A stretch of 14,810 bases of DNA from the NCBI GenBank assembly GCA_002686445.1, contig NZCO01000044.1:1-14810 (forward strand). Reading direction: 5' to 3'. A program made the translations under genes and the position numbers. The notes under the pieces are model-generated. The model made no database searches. It was not told the DNA's origin and saw nothing but the letters and a program-made list of their open reading frames with translations. Below are positions 6,915 through 14,500 of this stretch, in pieces (within the stretch, counting starts at the first letter, position 1; every line of letters starts with the position of its first letter). This stretch comes from a bacterium (GTDB lineage: Bacteria; Patescibacteriota; Andersenbacteria; UBA10190).

Positions 6915-7772
6915 TTAACTAGTATGCCACAACTGCATGCCGGCCAGGCGCTCCCGCTGGTGCTTATTGCGCTTGCGGCGCTTCGTTTGCAGCTCCAAAC
7001 GTTCAAGCTCACCCAGGCGCCGCCGAATGTTGAAGGCCGCGTTCTCCATGGCCGTGATGCGAGAACCTAGGATGGCCAGCTCCGTTTCTTCAAAGAGCTG
7101 CTTAACCACCGTCGAAAAGATCTGGGTATTAAAGAAATCAAGCACTTCTTCTAAGGAAGGTTCAAACAAATAGCGTGTGCCCTGTAGCGGTCCGCCGTGC
7201 GATGCTTTGGCCGCAGTCTCTAAGGCGCTGCCGAGCTGGCGAATGACGGGCTCTTGGGTCACCACACTGGCGAAGCGAGGATAAAATACGGTCAGATCCT
7301 CGTAGGCCAGCAATTGAGTTAAGAGCGGTCGGATCTGGCGCATCGAAACAGCCTGCTGTGGCAAATCAAAGAATGAGTATGGCTTGCCTGGTCGCTGGGA
7401 CTCCCATACGTCTCTGCCGACTTGGCCGACGATAATCACGTCATTCCCCGGCTGCTGGTCAGTAAACGTAACAAACTCGTTGGCCGTAACGTTGGTGATC
7501 GAACCAGCCAGTCGTTCATTTGTTGATAATAGGATAGTGGCTGCTTTTCCTTTTATCTCTTCTAGCTCTTGCTCTTCGGCTAGGGCGCGCTTGTGTGAGG
7601 TCAGTACGCTCGTATAGATAGCCGACAGTCCTTCTTCGAATGCTCGGGTGGCCAGAACAGTGTTGCGCACGTGTCCAATCCGCATCACGGCAATCTCTTG
7701 ATTGGCCTCAATGATCGGCAGTAGTTGCCGTATTAGTTGGATCGTTTCTTCGAGATCGTCTCGCTGTGGCAT
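6915..7772 (-). CDS. atpG: F1-like ATPase gamma (central stalk) subunit, divergent
   Basis: Gamma is the rotating shaft inside the alpha/beta ring. The 285-residue protein sits between alpha and beta genes as usual. It has an N-terminal helix (IRQLLPIIEANQEI...), a middle alpha/beta part (DVIIVGQVGRDVW), and a C-terminal helix with the recognisable core EETELAILGSRITAMENA, matching the family's SE..ARM.AM..A pattern. The conserved N-terminal ITKAM motif and the C-terminal RQ..ITxEL region are not preserved; the latter is replaced by a very basic stretch (QTKRRKRNKHQRER). Its start lies inside alpha: the two genes overlap by 40 nt in different frames, implying translational coupling. Identity rests on position plus the C-terminal motif. 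Confidence 0.87.
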   Translation of the reverse strand: MPQRDDLEETIQLIRQLLPIIEANQEIAVMRIGHVRNTVLATRAFEEGLSAIYTSVLTSHKRALAEEQELEEIKGKAATILLSTNERLAGSITNVTANEFVTFTDQQPGNDVIIVGQVGRDVWESQRPGKPYSFFDLPQQAVSMRQIRPLLTQLLAYEDLTVFYPRFASVVTQEPVIRQLGSALETAAKASHGGPLQGTRYLFEPSLEEVLDFFNTQIFSTVVKQLFEETELAILGSRITAMENAAFNIRRRLGELERLELQTKRRKRNKHQRERLAGMQLWHTS

Positions 7773-9235
7773 AGCTCTACGAGGTATTGTTTGCGCTTCT
7801 CAAGGCGCTCAATAAAGGTGCTGACGTCGCTAGAAGTCACCAGCTCATCAATAATCTTGGCCGTGGCAGCATCGTGCGAGTAGTGATTGTGTAGCCGGTC
7901 TCGCCACTGGGCAGCTGCTTCTTCGGGCTCATCATTGGCCCAACCCTGCCAGACCATGGTGCTGATTACCAACTGCACGTTAAAAGGCACGTTGAGATAT
8001 ATCGCTTGGGCCATTACTTGTGTCAGCCGAGCTCCGATCATCTGCGTTTGTTGCATCTCCTCTGAGAGCTCAGCTCCAAAGTGACTATACTTCTGGGCTT
8101 GATCATAATGGGCCAAGAAGGCCATGAGCTTACGGTGCAACTCCTTAGCCAGCTTAGTCATCACTTTTAAGCCCACGCGTGTTACTGAATCGCTGGGAGA
8201 TACAGCTGGTCGTTGTCCTTGGCTGTAACGGCTGGGATCAAACAGGATGTGGCCATCCGTAATACTGATAATGTTCGACACGATGTAGTTAGTGACGTCA
8301 CTACGCACCGTCTCGACGATTGGTAAGCAGGTTATTGTGACGTTGTCGTGCCCAGGCACGTTGAAGCTGCCGGCGCGCTCAAGTAGACGAGCGTGCAGAT
8401 GAAAGATGTCTCCCGGATATGACTCCCGACCGGGGAAGCGTCCGCCAATCAGCGCCACCTCACGGTAGAACTTAGCGTGTGTCGACAGGTCGTGCAGAAT
8501 CAGCAATACGTCTGTGCCTTTGTCACGCCAGTATTCGGCGATAGTCATAGCGCTAAAGGGAGTCAGCGTGATCAGTGTAGGGACGTCGTTGGCACTACTG
8601 GCAACCAGGATAATGTTTTGCTGACTAGTAGCGTCCTCTTGGATAAAGTCATACACCCGTTTAACGTCACTCCAAGGGCGGCCAATGATCGCATAGACGA
8701 CCACGCCACCACTTTCTGCGTGGGCGCGGGCGGTGGCGAGTAGAAACGACGTCTTACCGGTCTTCTGGTCACCAAAAATAGCCTCTCGCTGTCCTGACCC
8801 CAGGGGGACGAACAGATCCACTGCCGTGCTGCCAGTCACAAACGGTCGGCTGACATGTGCTCGAGAGCTCACGTGCGGCGGGGCGATATCAATCGGCCGA
8901 TCTTCGAGCGTGCCACCAAAAGAGGCACCAGGTATCAGAGGTTGCCCCAGGGTAGTTACTGCTTGGCCACGGTGGGCGGCCCCAACAGGTATAGAGAGCG
9001 GCGTCCCTGATCGTGCGACGCGCATACCTGGCCGCACGCGGTGATTAGAAAGCAGGGCAACTTGGGCTTTGCCTAGGTGCAGGCTTTGCACGTACCCCGG
9101 CTCATCATTGTCGAACCAGACTACCTCACCTACGTGTACGCTTGGCAATCCCTCGACAAAGGTAAGGGGGAAGTGAACCTCCTCAACAACGCCGAACTCG
9201 TCGAACTGCTTAAGATACTTCTGGAAATTCGTCAT
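7733..9235 (-). CDS. atpA: F1-like ATPase alpha subunit
   Basis: Alpha alternates with beta in the F1 hexamer and supplies the arginine finger to the catalytic site. The 500-residue protein retains the P-loop GDQKTGKT (155-162, usually GDRQTGKT), the nucleotide-domain block HDLSTHAKFYREVALIGGRFPGRESYPGDIF beginning at 248 in near-family form, NIISITDGHI (321-330), and the finger arginine Arg353 in SVTR (SVSR in most). Its N-terminus (MTNFQKYLKQFDEFG) is short and atypical. The ATG at 9235 lies inside the delta-like gene (26-nt overlap), and no later Met would keep the N-terminal barrel. The 3' end overlaps atpG by 40 nt. The last 30 residues are polar and variable. Confidence 0.95.
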   Translation of the reverse strand: MTNFQKYLKQFDEFGVVEEVHFPLTFVEGLPSVHVGEVVWFDNDEPGYVQSLHLGKAQVALLSNHRVRPGMRVARSGTPLSIPVGAAHRGQAVTTLGQPLIPGASFGGTLEDRPIDIAPPHVSSRAHVSRPFVTGSTAVDLFVPLGSGQREAIFGDQKTGKTSFLLATARAHAESGGVVVYAIIGRPWSDVKRVYDFIQEDATSQQNIILVASSANDVPTLITLTPFSAMTIAEYWRDKGTDVLLILHDLSTHAKFYREVALIGGRFPGRESYPGDIFHLHARLLERAGSFNVPGHDNVTITCLPIVETVRSDVTNYIVSNIISITDGHILFDPSRYSQGQRPAVSPSDSVTRVGLKVMTKLAKELHRKLMAFLAHYDQAQKYSHFGAELSEEMQQTQMIGARLTQVMAQAIYLNVPFNVQLVISTMVWQGWANDEPEEAAAQWRDRLHNHYSHDAATAKIIDELVTSSDVSTFIERLEKRKQYLVELCHSETISKKRSN

Positions 9236-9665
9236 AGGTGTTTAGCTTCGCGCCTACTGAGTAATCAAATCGTTTGCCATGCCAACCGACTATAACGCCG
9301 CCTACTACGCCGGGGTTCATCTTTAACTCCAGCAGGCAGGGAGTCGGCCCATGTTTGGTAAGCCAGGCTTTAAGCTCGGCGATGAAAGTATGGGTCGGCT
9401 CGAAGGCAAGCTCGAGTAGGACGCGCGGACGCTTCTCGAGCTCAGCAAGAGCACCGTTCAGCGCTTGCTCCAGTGGCTTCATGGAGTCCAGCGAGTCGCC
9501 GAGCTGCGTTTTAAGTTGTTGATACTCTACTTCCGTCAATACCGACGCTAAGCGTGAAGCTGGTTTACCGTGGGCCTGATGAAGTGTCTTCCCCGCTTGC
9601 TGCAAGCGTCGCGTTGCCGCTTGTGCCTCGTGAACGGACATCACCGGGGCGTAGAGGGTGGTCAT
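9210..9665 (-). CDS. atpH: Short ATP synthase delta-like (peripheral stalk) subunit
   Basis: Delta caps the alpha/beta hexamer and links it to b. The protein is 151 residues, shorter than the usual 175-180. Its C-terminal part (about 106-141) matches the delta C-terminal domain: LLELKMNPGVVGGVIVGW followed by KRFDYSVGAKL, corresponding to the family pattern of a strand, P..GG..V, then D.S...KL. The N-terminal part is helical and rich in Gln, Ala and Leu but lacks the usual RYA.AL motif. The ATG at 9665 is preferred because it forms an ATGA overlap with the atpF stop. A TTG at 9671 would add two residues. The position between b and alpha is the standard one, and it supports the name more than the N-terminus does. 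Confidence 0.75.
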   Translation of the reverse strand: MTTLYAPVMSVHEAQAATRRLQQAGKTLHQAHGKPASRLASVLTEVEYQQLKTQLGDSLDSMKPLEQALNGALAELEKRPRVLLELAFEPTHTFIAELKAWLTKHGPTPCLLELKMNPGVVGGVIVGWHGKRFDYSVGAKLNTYDEFPEVS

Positions 9666-10228
9666 GTCCAAATAGTATCATGCTTGGCGTCATCGAGAGC
9701 CTCTCGGACTAGGGCTTCGTGGTCCGCTAGCGCTAGCGATCTGCCAACAACTTTCTTCACGATTACGGGAATCTCCTTTTGCAGAGTGGCAGTGAGACTA
9801 TGAATTTTCTTACGCCTAACCCCCTCTAGACCTGCCTGCATTTTTTTCTGTTCGAGCGCTAAGGTGGCAACGAGCTGGTGCTGGACGGTGTCTAGCTGCT
9901 TTCCAGCATCAGTCACGACACTACTTACCGCTCCTTCGGTCTCCTTCTTGAGCTCGTCCAACATAGTGCTGATAGCCGTGTGAGCTTGCTTCTGCAGATT
10001 CCTTGTCTCCTCCTCGAGTGCCTGCTGTAGCAATAACTGCTGCTTCTCCGCTGCTTCTTGCAGGGCTGATTCCGCGTCAGAACGGATGGTGTGAGCTCGA
10101 TTTAGTATTTCTTTGGCCTCCTGTGTGGCTGCCGCAATGATCTGCTCTGCTTGGCTGGTGGCCGCCATAGCTGGCGACACGTTTTTTCGGGGGTCTCGCG
10201 CACGCATTAATGTCTTGAGCAGCGTCAT
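9662..10228 (-). CDS. atpF: b-like peripheral stalk subunit lacking a membrane anchor
   Basis: The 188-residue protein is almost entirely coiled coil from about residue 24 to 165 (SQAEQIIAAATQEAKEILNRA..., many Glu/Gln/Ala heptads). Its C-terminus (VIVKKVVGRSLALADHEALV...) resembles the end of subunit b, where II.RS....H..L. is typical. The order b-delta-alpha-gamma-beta also supports this. The striking absence is the N-terminal transmembrane helix found in normal b subunits: residues 1-23 are polar and basic (MTLLKTLMRARDPRKNVSPA). No upstream extension is available, since the preceding gene ends 13 nt before the ATG at 10228. It may reach the membrane through a partner, or the complex may not need a fixed stator of the normal kind. 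Confidence 0.68.
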   Translation of the reverse strand: MTLLKTLMRARDPRKNVSPAMAATSQAEQIIAAATQEAKEILNRAHTIRSDAESALQEAAEKQQLLLQQALEEETRNLQKQAHTAISTMLDELKKETEGAVSSVVTDAGKQLDTVQHQLVATLALEQKKMQAGLEGVRRKKIHSLTATLQKEIPVIVKKVVGRSLALADHEALVREALDDAKHDTIWT

Positions 10229-10241
10229 ATGTGTGAGCTGT

Positions 10242-11009
10242 CTACAGCGCGAGGATTAAGAAGGCGAGGATTAATCCAGCCACCACAATGGCAATTGCCA
10301 TACCCACGTTGACTGCCGCCACGAATAGGATCGACCGGCGTGCCAGGGGATTGCGACCAACCGCGGCCACACTGTTAGTCGCGGTCCGACTAAAGATCCA
10401 GAAGGCGAATCCGAGAGAGATGAGTAGAGACAAAACGGCCAATACATACCGAATACTAAAGTTGGCCGCGCCACTGGTGGCCACGATGAAACCGGACCGT
10501 AGAGTGGCTAGGGCTGCACCTGGTGACAGGGGGATCTCGTCTACGCTCTCAGGTGTCGCGAACTGGGGGGCAATACTAACGGTAACGGTCCCAGTGCCGG
10601 ATGACAGTCCGCTCAGCGCTCGGCCCAGGACCATGCCTGGCTGGGCTGCCCGCATGCCGAATCCTCGCTGATCAGAGGTAGTAATCCAGTCACCGATGTT
10701 AATGGGACCTTCTGCATCGTTAACGAGCACGTTGGTTGTGCCAGTATTGACCACTGCAGTTGTCCCAGCCTTTGGCAGACGGCTCCAAGCCACAGCTGGA
10801 TCAATAGTAGTCACGCCATAGATGTTCTGACTATATGTCTCGTCACTTATACGATAGCCATCTTTAGTCAGGACAACGATCTGCCCGTCTCGTATTGAGG
10901 AGTCGTTGACGACAAGATACTCAGCAATACCCTGCGGCTGTGCCAGCGCCGGGCCAGCCAGTAGGCCAGCTGTGATTACGACAATAGGAAGGATGCGCAT
11001 CGCGTTCAT
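10242..11009 (-). CDS. Exported-domain protein with C-terminal c-like two-helix hairpin, first gene of the F1-like operon
   Basis: The 255-residue protein has a signal peptide (1-23, cleavage likely after PALA), an exported beta-rich domain (about 24-180) and two transmembrane helices (about 185-206 and 227-253). A basic loop containing GRNPLARR (218-225) joins the helices. With an exported N-domain, the loop is cytoplasmic and both ends are outside, the same topology as F-type subunit c, whose loop also carries R-N/Q-P. The position 20 residues after that Arg, where c has its ion-binding Glu/Asp, is Ile239, and neither helix has any acidic residue. The exported part contains GPINIGDWIT and PGMVLGRAL, a pattern I associate with tail-fibre and giant surface proteins. 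It occupies the place of a and c in the operon. The ATG at 11009 is chosen from the promoter position; the GTG at 11027 lies inside the -10/spacer region. Relation to c is inference. Confidence 0.83.
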   Translation of the reverse strand: MNAMRILPIVVITAGLLAGPALAQPQGIAEYLVVNDSSIRDGQIVVLTKDGYRISDETYSQNIYGVTTIDPAVAWSRLPKAGTTAVVNTGTTNVLVNDAEGPINIGDWITTSDQRGFGMRAAQPGMVLGRALSGLSSGTGTVTVSIAPQFATPESVDEIPLSPGAALATLRSGFIVATSGAANFSIRYVLAVLSLLISLGFAFWIFSRTATNSVAAVGRNPLARRSILFVAAVNVGMAIAIVVAGLILAFLILAL

Positions 11010-11015
11010 GTACTC

Positions 11016-11044
11016 ATAGTAAGACACAGCCTCACATTTGTCAG
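11016..11044 (-). promoter_or_regulatory. Promoter of the F1-like operon, giving a leaderless or nearly leaderless mRNA
   Basis: On the minus strand, CTGACA (11044-11039) and TACTAT (11021-11016) are separated by exactly 17 nt. Seven bases after the -10 box is the A of the ATG at 11009. Transcription would thus start at or next to the start codon. Confidence 0.65.
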
Positions 11045-11494
11045 ATGCAGCATCAATGCGCCTGAGATATTAGTCACCTGCCGAGAGTCGGAGAAGAACG
11101 CCGACAGCAGCAGAAGATAACTCTCCCGCGGCAGTATGCGACCTGGCCCAACCTGTGTGGGTGGGCACATAGTGACAGGCCAGCAAGGCTGGTGTCTCAG
11201 CATTAGGCCTAGGCATCGCTATGTTAAGCGCCTTATGCCAGCCGCGGTACGACCACTAAAGGTACTCGAGGGAGAAACCGAACAGATACAATAATTTGAA
11301 GCGACAAATCCGGTCTGAAAGCGGCTGAAAATAAATTCGAAGGCGATGTAAGTCGTGATCAGCAAATAAACTGGCATAGTCGTACAACCAAATCGATAAA
11401 TTGCAGTGTTCATTGCGTGATTCCGCTCCTCGGAAAATCGCCAGGGCTTGTCCACATTTCTCGCTGCCAGCGACCACTGTAGGTGCCGTAAAAG
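11045..11494. other. Divergent intergenic region without a convincing gene
   Basis: About 450 nt separate the promoters of the two divergent units. I see no tRNA, rRNA or known riboswitch. Near 11143-11192 there is possible RNA structure: ctggcc (11143-11148) can pair with ggccag (11178-11183), or alternatively ccagc/gctgg (11180-11184 / 11188-11192) forms a tight hairpin. On the minus strand a 64-codon frame (11413 to 11219) begins with ATG and has GAGGAG 12 nt upstream, a rather long spacing. Its product (MNTAIYRFGCTTMPVYLLITT...) is partly hydrophobic with no recognisable family. I consider it possible but unproven. The remaining sequence may hold binding sites for a regulator. Confidence 0.5.
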
Positions 11495-11503
11495 TGCTAT
11501 AGT
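11495..11503 (+). promoter_or_regulatory. Extended -10 promoter upstream of the giant surface protein gene
   Basis: TGC-TATAGT forms an extended -10 element (TG at 11495-11496, -10 at 11498-11503). No good -35 box lies 17 nt upstream, which fits the extended -10 class. The predicted leader is about 57 nt and shows no Shine-Dalgarno before the ATG at 11567. Confidence 0.45.
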
Positions 11504-11566
11504 ATAGGTATTAAGTAGTCAATGTTTAGCTTTTGGTAGCCAGTGTGCAGGTCGTAGCACAGTAGT

Positions 11567-14500
11567 ATGTCGCAAGATAATTCAACTCCTTCACAGCAAC
11601 TAGTTTCAATTGGCGAAGCAGCCAAGATTTTGGGAGTGTCTGTCGCTACCGTGCGAAGATGGGAAAAGGATGGGCGAATCGCAGCGCGGCGGACGAAGGG
11701 CGGGCATCGCCTTTTTGCTACGCCGGACTTGAGGCGGGTCGTTGCTAATAAGCCACTGACAATATCTGATGTTGCTGTTGAGTTGGGAGTGTCCGCCAGC
11801 ACGCTGCGACGCTATGAAGAGCAGGGCCATATTCATCCGCAGCGTAATGCCAAAGGCGAGCGTGTCTACACTCGTGAGACGATTGATGAGTATCACCGAG
11901 GGCAGCAGCGCGCTGCGCAGGGTTTGATAGTTCCTGATACGACCGCTGATGCAGCTACGGAGCGGGTATTAGAGCCAGCTGCGACCACGGGAGTTAGGCG
12001 TTTGCGCATAGCGCATGTGGGCCCTACGACGAGAATCACAGAAGAGGTGGACACCACCTTTCGTACGACAGCAAATAAATTGGACGTGCAAAAACTCCCG
12101 CGCCGGGCTCGTAAGGGACGCTCTACGGTATTGCTGCGACCAGTTATGGCTTTTTCGCTGTTATTATTACTGTCGGCATTTCTGCTTCGTGGAGGTGGTG
12201 AGGCTGGCCTAAATGGTAGCGTCAGTTCTGAGCTTCCGTTGCTTCCTTCATCTGGTGGTGAAGATGGCGAGGTGTTGGCTTTGTCGGCATCTGACGTGCG
12301 AGCGTTCTTTGAGGTTAATTCCCCGTCATTTTTCAATGATCATGTGCAGACTGGGAAGCTTGCTGTTAGTGATGTGTTGCGAATAGAAAATGAAGTCGAG
12401 GCTCTCGGGGTCGATGTTGATTTGGGAGAGGGGAGCATATTTGCCACCAACATCGTCAACTCAATCAACGACCAAACCGGTGATCTTGAGCTCGTAGGTG
12501 GTGACGGTATCACAGTCACTGACCTGACTATTACTAATACTGCCACCGGGTTTACAGGCGTTGCGGTGGGTTCCCAGACCGCTACTGCTGATGGGTCTGA
12601 TGATGTCCTGAACGTAAAGGCGGGTACGGGAGTTAAAATAACTCTCAACAAAGAAGATGATAGCCTTACGATCGCTACTGATGGAACAAGTTCTACGACT
12701 GACACGACTTATACGGCTGGGGATGACTTAGACCTATCCGCGACTGACGTCTTCTCGCTGGAGAGCGAGCTTAATTCTGTTTCGACCATTAACTTTACGG
12801 GCACTGGCAAGATTACGAGCCTCGATGAGATCGATGGCACGACTGAATCTACCCTAGAGTCGGCATTGGATATTGCTGGTGACATCAGCGGCACGGGCTT
12901 AACGGCTGTCACGATTGGGGCAGATAAAGTCTTAGAGTCTCACCTCAAAGCAATAGACTCAGCCAGCGATGAAGAGTGTCTCACCTATGAGACTACTACT
13001 GGTGACTTTGAGTGGCAGGCGTGCTCTGGTAGTTCATCCACCCTTCAAATTGCCTATGATACCGGCAACAGTATCGAAATCCTCCCTGCTACTGGTTCTA
13101 CTGTCATTACTGAAACAACAGCTACAGCTAGTCAGACTACTGACTTACTCCAGTTAACTATCCTACCTGCCACCGGTGGTGACACTAGTGGTGACGCTCT
13201 CCAGATCACCTTAGACGCTGCTGATGCTACGAGTAGCACTGGTACGGGTGTACACATCATAGTTGACCAGTCTCAAGCCACGGGAGACCTCATCTTAGCT
13301 GAAGATGACGGAGGGGTTGACCTCTTTAGAGTAGAAGATGATGGTGCTACCACCATTAGTGCTGCGGGTGCTGTTACTACAGCCCTTACTATCACTGATA
13401 CTGACTTTACTAATGCTCTAAGTATTGGTGATAACGATATTACGGGAACCGCTTACCAACTAACCGCCACCTCGGGCGACCTCGACTTTTCATCTACCAG
13501 CGACGGCTTTAACTTTTCCTTAGGTGGTGGAGCAGCTGATGACTTCATTGTCGATACGACCACCCTAGTGGTGGAGAGTGATAATGACCGGGTGGGGATT
13601 GGGACGGCGGCGCCGTCGAGATTATTTGAAGTTTCGAGTAGCAGTAATACCTACAGTTTAATAAACTCTACCACTGGCACTGAGGATGCTTATGTGCTTT
13701 TTGAAAACTCTGGTGATGGCGCCAATGCCTGGGCAGCAGGAAGAAGTAATGGTGATGATTTTCAAATCAAGCATTCCACAGGAGCAGCATTTGGTTCTGG
13801 TGCTAACAGCACTAGATTGACTATCAATTCATCCGGCCTCGTCGGCGTCGGCACCACTACCCCCGAATCACTCTTAAACGTAGAATCATCAACCGGAGGA
13901 GTAGTAACCCTCTCATCATCAGACACCACCATCACAGACGGTAGTATCCTCGGCCAAATAGACTTCCAAGCCCCCGATGAAGCAGACGGCACAGACGCTA
14001 TCTTAGTAGGCGCCTCTATCTGGGCAGAAGCAGACGATACCTTCGCAGCTGATAACAACGCTACTGAACTAGTCTTTGCTACTGGGGCTTCTGAGGCTGC
14101 TACTGAACGTATGCGGATTGATCAGAATGGGAATGTGGGGATTGGGACGGGGAGTCCGAGTGATGCATTAGAGGTTGAGGGATATGTTCGTGCTGATCGC
14201 TATTATTTTGATGTTTCCGGTACGTATATTGATCGTCCCAGTGGAACTGGTCGAGTGAGATTTAGCGATAGTATAGATGTAACTGGAACAACAGATTCTT
14301 TTTTCAGAAGCGGCAACGTCGGCATCGGCGACACCTCTCCCGAAGCTCTCCTAGAGATTCAAGGCGCCGAGGCTACCGACGCTGTAGTGTGGCTTGATGC
14401 AGATGATGGTGATGACTCTGGTGATAGCTGGAGCCTTGAATCTGAAGCAACTGGTAATGACTTCACTATTAACACCGAATCAACCGAAGTCTTTAACTTA

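Noticed and set aside
9662..9664. UGA read as an amino acid, as in some Patescibacteria
   Set aside because: No gene here has an in-frame TGA, and this one ends atpF with an ATGA overlap typical of a true stop.
5220..11009. An ordinary complete F-type ATP synthase operon
   Set aside because: Subunit a and a carboxylate-bearing c are missing, b has no anchor, and epsilon is on the other strand.
11010..11027. GTG start for the exported hairpin protein
   Set aside because: It overlaps the -10/spacer region of the only good promoter and gives a non-typical extension before the signal peptide.
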